Below are positions 1 to 4,772 of a DNA stretch of 5,638 bases, piece after piece. Below the pieces are notes generated by a model. That model was not told the origin of the DNA and did no database searches. It was given only the letters and a program-made list of their open reading frames with translations. The DNA comes from Methanimicrococcus sp. (GTDB lineage Archaea; Halobacteriota; Methanosarcinia; Methanosarcinales; Methanosarcinaceae): the NCBI GenBank assembly GCA_009776675.1, contig WRNK01000094.1, forward strand, positions 1 to 5,638, read 5' to 3'. The position numbers and the translations under genes were made by a program. Positions within the stretch are counted from its first letter, which is position 1. Each line of letters opens with the position of its first letter.

Positions 1-875
1 TCACAGACGTTTTTTCAAACGGATTAAAAAGTATCAAAAATAATACAATATTGTTTGTCCCAATGACTATTTTAATTGCCATTGCAATAATCGGCGGCAT
101 TGTTATTGGATTTTCTTCCATTTTTTTACAATCTTTTGAAAATATTTGGATAATTGTTCTTGCTTATCTTTGTTTTGTTCTTCTTGTTTTCATTATGGGT
201 GTATTCACCACTGCCGGGCAAATCGGCATGGCAAAAGAGGTGGCTTCAACAGGCAAAACCGGTTGGAACCACTTTATGTCTTACGGGAAACGATTTTTCG
301 GACGCGTATTTGCGGCAAACATCATTTTAGCGTTGATTCAAGCCGTCACTTTAATTTTTTGGATTCCGACATTTTATGTCATTTATAATTCAGGTTTGAT
401 TACCGACGGTTTCATAGATGATTATGTCCTTATCTCACTTCTTCCCTCGTTATTCTTGACAATAATGATTGGTTGCATTTTAACCATTATTTATGCAATT
501 GTTGTGTATGTGCTTTTCTTCTTTGTCAATTACAATATCATTGTTGACGATATTTCCGCGATTGACAGCTTTAAAAAATCCCTTTCTCTTCTGAAAGCAA
601 AAACATCTCAAGTGCTTTTGTTTATTGTTGTCCTCTATATCGCTTCAATGATCCTCAGTTCCATCATGTCCGTTTTTTTGATGCCTATAATGATGTTAAT
701 CTTTTTTGGAGCGTATCTTTCCATTGCCTTTTTAGTCATCGGTTACTTGCTGTATGTGATTCTTCTGGTTGCTTTCAGCATAATTCTTGAAATTCTTACA
801 GTTGTTTGGATTACACGCTTTTACATGGCAATAACCGAAAAACCGCTTTATGTTAAAGAAAAAATAACAAACTAA
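1..875 (+). CDS. Multi-pass membrane protein of unknown function, paralogue 1 of 3 (5' end cut)
   Basis: The reading frame is open from base 3 and the window edge cuts the start. Comparison with the third paralogue (which begins ATGGAAAGTGTC) implies that only M-E-S-V is missing, giving a predicted 294 residues. A TTG at 51 could be called as a start, but the 16 codons before it match the N-termini of both paralogues, so it is internal. On full-length numbering there are about six hydrophobic segments, a polar GQIGMAKE...GK loop from residue 76, and a second polar loop with the pattern YNIxxDD...FKKSLSLLKAKTSQ. The C-terminal tail reads W-ITRFYMAITEKPLY. There is no signal peptide cleavage motif, no catalytic motif and no transporter signature that I recognise. 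The architecture resembles archaeal DUF4013/DUF7847-like membrane proteins. That family name is a tentative recollection and the function is unknown. The membrane location is a confident inference; the role is not. Confidence 0.85.
   Translation, partial: TDVFSNGLKSIKNNTILFVPMTILIAIAIIGGIVIGFSSIFLQSFENIWIIVLAYLCFVLLVFIMGVFTTAGQIGMAKEVASTGKTGWNHFMSYGKRFFGRVFAANIILALIQAVTLIFWIPTFYVIYNSGLITDGFIDDYVLISLLPSLFLTIMIGCILTIIYAIVVYVLFFFVNYNIIVDDISAIDSFKKSLSLLKAKTSQVLLFIVVLYIASMILSSIMSVFLMPIMMLIFFGAYLSIAFLVIGYLLYVILLVAFSIILEILTVVWITRFYMAITEKPLYVKEKITN
568..632 (+). repeat. 65-base block identical to 1544-1608 (copy in paralogue 1)
   Basis: By eye, bases 568-632 match 1544-1608 without a difference, including all third codon positions. 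The block encodes the FKKSLSLLKAKTSQVLLFIVV segment. Flanking sequence differs at once on both sides (A versus G before, C versus T after). This is much closer than the rest of the two genes and fits recent duplication or gene conversion. Confidence 0.9.
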
Positions 876-876
876 T

Positions 877-924
877 AAAAGTGGTTTCGATCACCTTTTC
901 TTTTCTTTTTTTATTTTGTTTTTT
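877..924 (+). terminator. UUCG hairpin plus T-rich tract after paralogue 1
   Basis: The left arm is AAAAGTGGT (877-885), the loop TTCG (886-889) and the right arm ATCACCTTTT (890-899). Nine pairs form, one of them G-U, with a single bulged C. The hairpin begins one base after the stop codon and runs into a T-rich tract reaching 924. Archaeal termination usually depends on the U-rich tract, with or without the factor FttA (aCPSF1). The hairpin may add RNA stability or processing rather than drive termination. Confidence 0.7.
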
Positions 925-956
925 CCGCATTTGATTTTTTTCTATGGTTGGCTTAA

Positions 957-964
957 TTTATATA
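957..964 (+). promoter_or_regulatory. TATA box (box A) for paralogue 2
   Basis: TTTATATA is a good match to the archaeal box A consensus. It lies after the T-rich end of the previous gene and 78 bases before the ATG at 1042. Transcription would start near 987-992 and leave a leader of roughly 50 bases. This suggests that paralogue 2 has its own promoter rather than depending on read-through. The leader has no strong Shine-Dalgarno site. Confidence 0.55.
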
Positions 965-1041
965 CAACCGTTTCCATTCTATTCATTGCAGATGATTGAT
1001 AAAATCGAGATTCGTTTAAATCATTTGATGGATTTGATATT

Positions 1042-1845
1042 ATGGAAAGTATCGCGTATGTTCTTTTAAACGGATTAAAAAGTCTCAAAAATAATACAAT
1101 ATTGTTTGTTCCCCCGTTTGCCTTCGTAATAATTATATTAATCGGCAGCATCGCTTTTGCATTCTCTGCCAACTTTTTTTTCCCGTCTCTTAACAAAATT
1201 TGGCTGGTATTTGCTTATGTTTTCTTTATTATTTTTATTATTGGCGCATTCGCCATTGCCGGACAAATCGGCATGGCAAAAGAGATTGCTTCTACAGGCA
1301 AAACCAATATGAGCCATTTTATATCTTACGGAATGCGATTTTTCGGACGTGTATTTGCGGCAAATATTATCTTATTGTTGTTGGCTACCCCATTTATTGC
1401 CTTATTATACTTCCCAAATACCTCATTATATTCGCCAAAAACGGTTGACTTAATTTTAATCGGTATATGTATAATTGTTATGAATGTGCTTTTCTTCTTT
1501 GTCAATTACAACATCGTTGTTGATGATATTTCCACTATCGCCGGCTTTAAAAAATCCCTTTCTCTTCTGAAAGCAAAAACATCTCAAGTGCTTTTGTTTA
1601 TTGTTGTCTTCTATATCGTTTCATACACCCTCCGCTTAATCGCGTCCATTCTTTGGATACCTATAACAATCGTTTTCGAAGTGTTTGATACCCCTTCCGC
1701 TCTTGCAATCGTCATATTGCTTATGATTCTCATTGCTGTTTTCCATATCGTTATTGAAATTCTTACAATCGTTTGGATTACACGCTTTTACATGGCAATA
1801 ACAGAAAAACCGCTTTATGTTAAAGAAAAAATAACAAACTACTAA
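1042..1845 (+). CDS. Multi-pass membrane protein of unknown function, paralogue 2 of 3
   Basis: This 267-residue integral membrane protein has hydrophobic segments at about residues 20-43, 53-73, 103-124, 136-156, 182-212 and 220-247. Two conserved polar loops carry GQIGMAKEIASTGKT (74-88) and YNIVVDDIS...FKKSLSLLKAKTSQ (156-182). The tail W-ITRFYMAITEKPLY (245-259) is nearly identical to that of paralogue 1. The ATG at 1042 is chosen because MES...LKNNTILFVP aligns with paralogue 3, although no clear Shine-Dalgarno site precedes it. It is the shortest of the three: the stretch between the AAN and FFFV motifs is 42 residues, against 65 and 87. It is flanked by its own TATA box and hairpin terminator, so it is probably a single-gene transcript. 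No enzymatic or transport motif is visible. It is related to DUF4013/DUF7847-like proteins at best, and the function is unknown. Confidence 0.88.
   Translation: MESIAYVLLNGLKSLKNNTILFVPPFAFVIIILIGSIAFAFSANFFFPSLNKIWLVFAYVFFIIFIIGAFAIAGQIGMAKEIASTGKTNMSHFISYGMRFFGRVFAANIILLLLATPFIALLYFPNTSLYSPKTVDLILIGICIIVMNVLFFFVNYNIVVDDISTIAGFKKSLSLLKAKTSQVLLFIVVFYIVSYTLRLIASILWIPITIVFEVFDTPSALAIVILLMILIAVFHIVIEILTIVWITRFYMAITEKPLYVKEKITNY
1544..1608 (+). repeat. 65-base block identical to 568-632 (copy in paralogue 2)
   Basis: This is the second copy of the exact direct repeat, 976 bases downstream of the first. It lies at the equivalent codons of paralogue 2. In paralogue 3 the matching region (around 2593-2657) is clearly diverged at DNA level, so the close match is confined to copies 1 and 2. 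Confidence 0.9.
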
Positions 1846-1914
1846 AAGTGATTTCGATCACTTTTATTTTATTTTGTTTTTCTTTTTTTGATTTGTTTTT
1901 TCTTTTCTTTTTTT
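1843..1914 (+). terminator. Perfect UUCG hairpin overlapping the stop codon, plus T-rich tract, after paralogue 2
   Basis: The left arm AAAAGTGAT (1844-1852) and right arm ATCACTTTT (1857-1865) pair over nine bases around a TTCG loop (1853-1856). T1843 and A1866 extend the stem to ten pairs, so the TAA stop (1843-1845) lies inside it. A long T-rich run follows to 1914. It is homologous to the hairpin after paralogue 1: the G-U pair there is an A-U pair here and the bulged C is absent, so the stem is kept in both. Confidence 0.78.
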
Positions 1915-1929
1915 AGAAAGGTTTTTAAT
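1915..1929 (+). promoter_or_regulatory. Possible BRE/TATA promoter for paralogue 3
   Basis: An AGAAAG element (1915-1920) resembling an archaeal BRE precedes TTTTTAAT (1922-1929), a moderate box A match. The first T of the box is 31 bases upstream of the ATG at 1953, so transcription would start almost at the start codon and give a very short or absent leader. The hacB promoter has the same geometry. The T-rich surroundings weaken the call. Confidence 0.35.
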
Positions 1930-1943
1930 CCACCGCAATACTT

Positions 1944-1948
1944 GTGAT
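1944..1948 (+). promoter_or_regulatory. Shine-Dalgarno-like GTGAT before paralogue 3
   Basis: GTGAT matches the 3' part of the archaeal Shine-Dalgarno consensus (GGAGGTGAT) and lies four bases before ATG 1953. The GTG inside it (1944) is in frame and could be called as a start, but it would add MIY, which the paralogues lack. It is better read as part of the ribosome site. If the transcript is leaderless, this site would be unused. Confidence 0.4.
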
Positions 1949-1952
1949 TTAT

Positions 1953-2858
1953 ATGGAAAGTGTCATAGATGTTTTTTTTAACGGGTTTAAAACGGTAAAA
2001 AATAACACGACGCTGTTTGTTCCTGCAATTGCCGTAAAAACCCTTCGCTTATTTGTCACCCTTCCTCTTGTTTTTGGTGCCGTTTTTGTAATCATGGTGA
2101 ACAATTGGATTGCCATTCTCGCCTATCTTTGCTTTATTCTGCTTTTCATTTTTGTTTCTGCATACATTGATGCCGGACACTTCGGTATGGCAAAAGAGGC
2201 AACTGCAACAGGCAAAACCGGCTCGAATCATTTTTGGCTTTATGGCAAACGGTTTTTCAGACGCATTCTTACGGCAAACATTATCATGCTTATAATCGAG
2301 GGCGCTGCATTAATTTTTTTGGTTCCGGCGGTTTATATTCTTTTTAAATACAACGTTTTTCATAATCTCAGTGCCATTTTTTATAACCTTATCAGCTACG
2401 ATATCCCGAACCTTATGATTTCTCTTGAAAACATGCTCTCGCCCTTTGTTACCTCGCCTTTTGCCATAACCGTTTTGCTCATCTCAATTCCGGTCGGTTT
2501 GGTTTTAATCCTCGTTTACAGAGTGATTGTGTCAGTGCTTTTCTTCTTTGTCGGCTACAACATCGTTGCTGATGATCTTTCCGTTATTGGAAGCTACAAA
2601 AAATCCGTTTCCCTGCTGAAAGTAAAACCATTTCATATGCTTCTGTTTATTTTTATCTGTTTCCTCATATCATTTATTTTTTCGGCAGCCGCCGGTCTAA
2701 TCGCAGGTCTTTTTGGATTTATTCCCGGGCTGGGGCTGATCGTCAGTTCATTATTAAATATAATTTTCAGTACGATTCTTGCAACTTTTTCCGTCGTTTG
2801 GATCATGCGCTATTATATGGTTTTAACAGAAAAGCCGCTTTATGCTAAAGAAAAATGA
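1953..2858 (+). CDS. Multi-pass membrane protein of unknown function, paralogue 3 of 3
   Basis: This 301-residue protein is the most diverged and longest of the three tandem paralogues. The ATG at 1953 is preferred to the in-frame GTG at 1944 because MESVIDVFFNGFK aligns with both neighbours. Conserved blocks are KNNTTLFVPA (17-26), AGHFGMAKEATATGKTG (74-90), RRI-TANI (103-110), FFFVGYNIVADDLS (197-210), YKKSVSLLKVKP (215-226) and a C-terminal VVWIMRYYMVLTEKPLYAKEK. Between TANI and FFFV there are 87 residues, with an extra soluble-looking stretch (about 131-168) before another hydrophobic segment. A glycine- and proline-rich hydrophobic hairpin (GLIAGLFGFIPGLGLI) precedes the last helix. Loops rich in K and R suggest that the GK and FKKS loops are cytoplasmic, by the positive-inside rule. 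No catalytic motif is seen. The function is unknown; the family resemblance is to DUF4013/DUF7847-like proteins. Confidence 0.87.
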   Translation: MESVIDVFFNGFKTVKNNTTLFVPAIAVKTLRLFVTLPLVFGAVFVIMVNNWIAILAYLCFILLFIFVSAYIDAGHFGMAKEATATGKTGSNHFWLYGKRFFRRILTANIIMLIIEGAALIFLVPAVYILFKYNVFHNLSAIFYNLISYDIPNLMISLENMLSPFVTSPFAITVLLISIPVGLVLILVYRVIVSVLFFFVGYNIVADDLSVIGSYKKSVSLLKVKPFHMLLFIFICFLISFIFSAAAGLIAGLFGFIPGLGLIVSSLLNIIFSTILATFSVVWIMRYYMVLTEKPLYAKEK

Positions 2859-2868
2859 ACAAAACAAT

Positions 2869-2944
2869 AAAATTTCGATCTCAACCCTTTTATTCTCCTA
2901 TTTTTATTTTTCCCTTTCTTTTTCCTTTTTTCTTTTTCTTCTTT
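2869..2944 (+). terminator. T-rich gene end with degenerate hairpin after paralogue 3
   Basis: The segment AAAATTTCGATC (2869-2880) keeps the loop and part of the right arm of the hairpins behind paralogues 1 and 2. The GTG portion of the left arm is gone and only about two pairs can form. A long T/C tract (about 2886-2944) follows and would be enough for archaeal U-tract termination. This separates the membrane-protein cluster from the coenzyme B operon. Confidence 0.55.
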
Positions 2945-2946
2945 AG

Positions 2947-2960
2947 GAAATATTTTTAAA
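2947..2960 (+). promoter_or_regulatory. Promoter of the hacB-aksF-hacA operon (BRE plus box A)
   Basis: GAAA (2947-2950) followed by TATTTTTAAA resembles an archaeal BRE plus box A. The TTTTTAAA core (2953-2960) starts 31 bases before the hacB ATG. Initiation about 25 bases downstream of the box would fall at or just before the start codon, predicting a leaderless or nearly leaderless hacB message. No Shine-Dalgarno site is visible before hacB, which agrees with that. Confidence 0.5.
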
Positions 2961-2983
2961 CAACATCGTATTTTTGTGCTTTC

Positions 2984-3487
2984 ATGGAAAAGAAGTTTCA
3001 AGGAAATGTTTGGAAATTTGGAAACAACGTTGACACCGATGTGATTATTCCGGGGAAATATCTGAGAACGACTGATATGCAAGTGTTTGCGGATCATGCG
3101 ATGGAAGGTTTGGATCCGGCTTTTTCAAAAAAAGTTCAAAAAGGAGATATCGTTGTTGCCGGTGATAATTTCGGCTGCGGGTCATCCCGCGAGCAGGCGC
3201 CCCTTGCATTAAAATATGCAGGTGTTTCTTGTGTCATTGCCAAATATTTTGCCCGCATTTTTTTTAGAAACGCAATCAATGTCGGTCTTTTAATTATTGA
3301 AGCGGACGTTGAGGCAGAAGACGGCGACGTGATTGAAGTGGATTTGGAGAGCAGCTGTATTCGGGTTTTCCAAAAAGGCAATCCGTCTCAATCAAAAGAT
3401 TACCCGACCAAAAAATTGCCCGACTTTTTGCTTGAAATCTTAAACGACGGCGGGCTTGTCGCCCATCGAAAAAAGCAGGAAAAATGA
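2984..3487 (+). CDS. hacB: Homoaconitase small subunit (coenzyme B synthesis; LeuD family)
   Basis: At 167 residues this is the usual length for archaeal LeuD/HacB small subunits, which form the swivelling domain of a two-subunit aconitase-type hydro-lyase. Visible family motifs are [15 protein letters not shown] (15-29), [14 protein letters not shown] (60-73) and [13 protein letters not shown] (90-102). The YLRT loop (26-29) is the informative part. In methanogens, homoaconitase small subunits (for example MJ1271) carry YLRT where isopropylmalate isomerases carry YLVY or YLVM, and the arginine is proposed to bind the extra carboxylate of homocitrate-type substrates. With the large subunit HacA (also called AksD) it would dehydrate (R)-homocitrate and rehydrate cis-homoaconitate to homoisocitrate, and act on longer homologues, in the cytoplasm. 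It leads the operon, 54 bases before aksF. Isopropylmalate activity in addition is possible. Confidence is high for the family and good for homoaconitase. Confidence 0.88.
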   Translation: MEKKFQGNVWKFGNNVDTDVIIPGKYLRTTDMQVFADHAMEGLDPAFSKKVQKGDIVVAGDNFGCGSSREQAPLALKYAGVSCVIAKYFARIFFRNAINVGLLIIEADVEAEDGDVIEVDLESSCIRVFQKGNPSQSKDYPTKKLPDFLLEILNDGGLVAHRKKQEK

Positions 3488-3530
3488 GGATTGTTTAGAG
3501 AATTTGGATAATTTTCTTATTTTTTTATTT

Positions 3531-3534
3531 GAGG
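3531..3534 (+). promoter_or_regulatory. Shine-Dalgarno site of aksF (GAGG)
   Basis: GAGG lies seven bases before the ATG at 3542 and supports that start. It follows a T-rich stretch (3511-3530) in the 54-base gap after hacB. Confidence 0.65.
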
Positions 3535-3541
3535 ATTTTTC

Positions 3542-4576
3542 ATGAGAGTCGCAATCGTTGAAGGAGACGGCATCGGCAAAGAAGTCATCCCCGTATCGGT
3601 TTCAATTTTGGATTATTTCAATGAAACAAGAAACTTAATGATTGAAAAAGTTCCGGTAGATGTCGGTTTTAAGAAATGGGAACAATCCAAAGAATCCATG
3701 ACCGATGAGGATATTGCTGTTTTGAAATCGTGCAACGCGATTTTGTTTGGGGCGATTACAACCGTTTCTGATCCGTCTTACAAAAGTGTTCTTTTACGAA
3801 TTCGAAAGGAATTAGACCTTTATGCAAATGTCCGCCCGATTCGCCCGATTCGGGGGATTTACAAATTATGCCAAATCCAAGATCGCAAAGAAGAAGACGT
3901 TGACCTCATCATTGTTCGGGAAAATACGGAAGGATTGTATTCCGGTTTGGAAGAAATCGGAGAAGAGAGGTCAACGACAACGCGTGTCATCACAAAAACA
4001 GCCTCTCAAAAAATCGCCGAATTTGCATCCGCTGCGGCATCTTCCCGAAAAAATAAATTGACCATCGTTCACAAGTCCAATGTTTTAAAGTCAGACAAAT
4101 TGTTTTTAGAAACATGCCGACAGATCGCTTTAGACCGTTGTGTCGAGCCGTCGGATAAGCTGGTGGACTTTTTCGCATACGATCTCATCATGTCGCCTCA
4201 AAAATATGATGTTGTGGTGACAACAAACTTGTTTGGTGACATTTTAAGCGATTTGGGCGCCGTCTTGCTTGGCAGCATCGGTCTTGCTCCCAGTGCAAAT
4301 ATCGGCGAGAAATATGCCCTCTTTGAGCCTGTTCACGGCAGCGCCCCCGATATTGCCGGAAAAGGAATTGCAAATCCAATCGCAGCCATTTTGAGTTTAA
4401 AAATGATGTTTGAATGGGCCGGATACAAAAAAGAAGCCGCTTTGATTGAAAAGGCAGTAGAATCGGCAATCGAAGAAAAAAAAATCACCCCCGATTTGGG
4501 CGGCACATTTTCAACAACAGAAGTCGGCTTATTCATATTGGATCAAATAAAGTCTTATGACGCCGCCATTTTGTGA
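3542..4576 (+). CDS. aksF: Homoisocitrate dehydrogenase (isocitrate/isopropylmalate dehydrogenase family)
   Basis: At 344 residues it is full length for this family of NAD(P)-dependent beta-decarboxylating dehydrogenases. The start VAIVEGDGIGKEVIP (3-17) is typical. Substrate and metal residues appear to be intact: R88 and R98 in the LRIRKELDLYANVRP segment, R126 in RENTEGLY (126-133), K178 in HKSNV, D209, and D233 and D237 in NLFGDILSD (229-237). EPVHGSAPDIAGKGIANP (262-279) has the aspartate after AP that goes with NAD rather than NADP use. GAIT (70-73) followed by YKS (80-82) before the LLRIRK segment resembles AksF of Methanocaldococcus (MJ1596) more than bacterial LeuB. It would oxidise homoisocitrate, and probably its longer homologues, to 2-oxoadipate, 2-oxopimelate and 2-oxosuberate for coenzyme B. 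Its place between hacB and hacA supports this. LeuB, or a dual enzyme, remains possible. Confidence 0.82.
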   Translation: MRVAIVEGDGIGKEVIPVSVSILDYFNETRNLMIEKVPVDVGFKKWEQSKESMTDEDIAVLKSCNAILFGAITTVSDPSYKSVLLRIRKELDLYANVRPIRPIRGIYKLCQIQDRKEEDVDLIIVRENTEGLYSGLEEIGEERSTTTRVITKTASQKIAEFASAAASSRKNKLTIVHKSNVLKSDKLFLETCRQIALDRCVEPSDKLVDFFAYDLIMSPQKYDVVVTTNLFGDILSDLGAVLLGSIGLAPSANIGEKYALFEPVHGSAPDIAGKGIANPIAAILSLKMMFEWAGYKKEAALIEKAVESAIEEKKITPDLGGTFSTTEVGLFILDQIKSYDAAIL

Positions 4577-4598
4577 AAAAAACGAAAAACAAAAACAT

Positions 4599-4695
4599 GA
4601 AAACAAGAAAAAAGCGAAAACAAGAAAAAAGCGAAAACAAGAAAAAAGCGAAAACAAGAAAAAAGCGAAAACAAGAAAAAAGCGAAAACAAGAAA
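4599..4695 (+). repeat. 17-base tandem repeat, 5.7 perfect copies, T-free
   Basis: The unit GAAAACAAGAAAAAAGC occurs five times in full (starting 4599, 4616, 4633, 4650 and 4667), plus 12 bases of a sixth (4684-4695), with no differences. An imperfect A-rich prelude (about 4575-4598) joins it to the aksF stop codon. The plus strand contains no T in the array. Perfect identity of all copies points to recent expansion by replication slippage. It sits in the 196-base gap between aksF and hacA, in front of a possible TATA box and the hacA ribosome site. The rest of the gap (4711-4761) is A-rich and shows no other feature. Confidence 0.97.
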
Positions 4696-4700
4696 CAGAA

Positions 4701-4708
4701 TTATAAAT
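4701..4708 (+). promoter_or_regulatory. Possible TATA box for hacA
   Basis: TTATAAAT directly follows the tandem repeat and resembles box A, with an initiation point near 4728-4735 and a leader of about 40 bases carrying the GGTGA site. The whole gap is A/T-rich, so a chance match is quite possible. It would allow hacA to be transcribed independently of hacB-aksF. Confidence 0.35.
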
Positions 4709-4761
4709 GAAATAAATTGACTTTAGAATAAAGAGAAATAAGAGAAATCAAAAAAATACTT

Positions 4762-4766
4762 GGTGA
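4762..4766 (+). promoter_or_regulatory. Shine-Dalgarno site GGTGA that sets the hacA start
   Basis: GGTGA is a clean match to the archaeal Shine-Dalgarno core and lies six bases before TTG 4773. The TGA inside it (4764-4766) is an in-frame stop, so the coding sequence cannot begin further upstream. Confidence 0.7.
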
Positions 4767-4772
4767 ACGGAT

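Noticed and set aside
51..53. TTG 51 as a genuine start of paralogue 1.
   Set aside because: The frame is open upstream to the edge and the preceding 16 codons match the N-termini of the paralogues.
942..1196. Minus-strand open frame spanning the 5' end of paralogue 2.
   Set aside because: It overlaps a well-supported gene and its promoter, and the encoded sequence shows no recognisable domain.
1944..1952. GTG 1944 as the start of paralogue 3, adding MIY.
   Set aside because: The extension is absent from the other two paralogues, and GTGAT is better read as ribosome-site sequence in front of ATG 1953.
2840..3097. Minus-strand open frame over the paralogue 3-hacB gap, lysine-rich.
   Set aside because: Its lysine-rich part is simply the complement of the T/C-rich terminator tract, and the rest is antisense to hacB.
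4599..4695. CRISPR array or iteron-type origin as an explanation for the 17-base direct repeats.
   Set aside because: The copies abut without spacers, the unit is too short and not palindromic for CRISPR, and no cas gene, initiator gene or origin signature is nearby.
4599..4695. Phased A-tracts forming a bent DNA element.
   Set aside because: The A-tract centres fall about 8.5 bases apart rather than about 10.5, so bends would not add up in one direction.
4597..4710. A 37-codon open frame (ATG 4597 to TGA 4708) across the tandem repeat, encoding a very basic peptide with a 17-residue period (KTRKKRKQEKSENKKKA and onward).
   Set aside because: The repeat contains no T on the plus strand, so no stop codon can occur in any of the three frames and an open frame is unavoidable. 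There is no Shine-Dalgarno site before the ATG, and the peptide is low-complexity.
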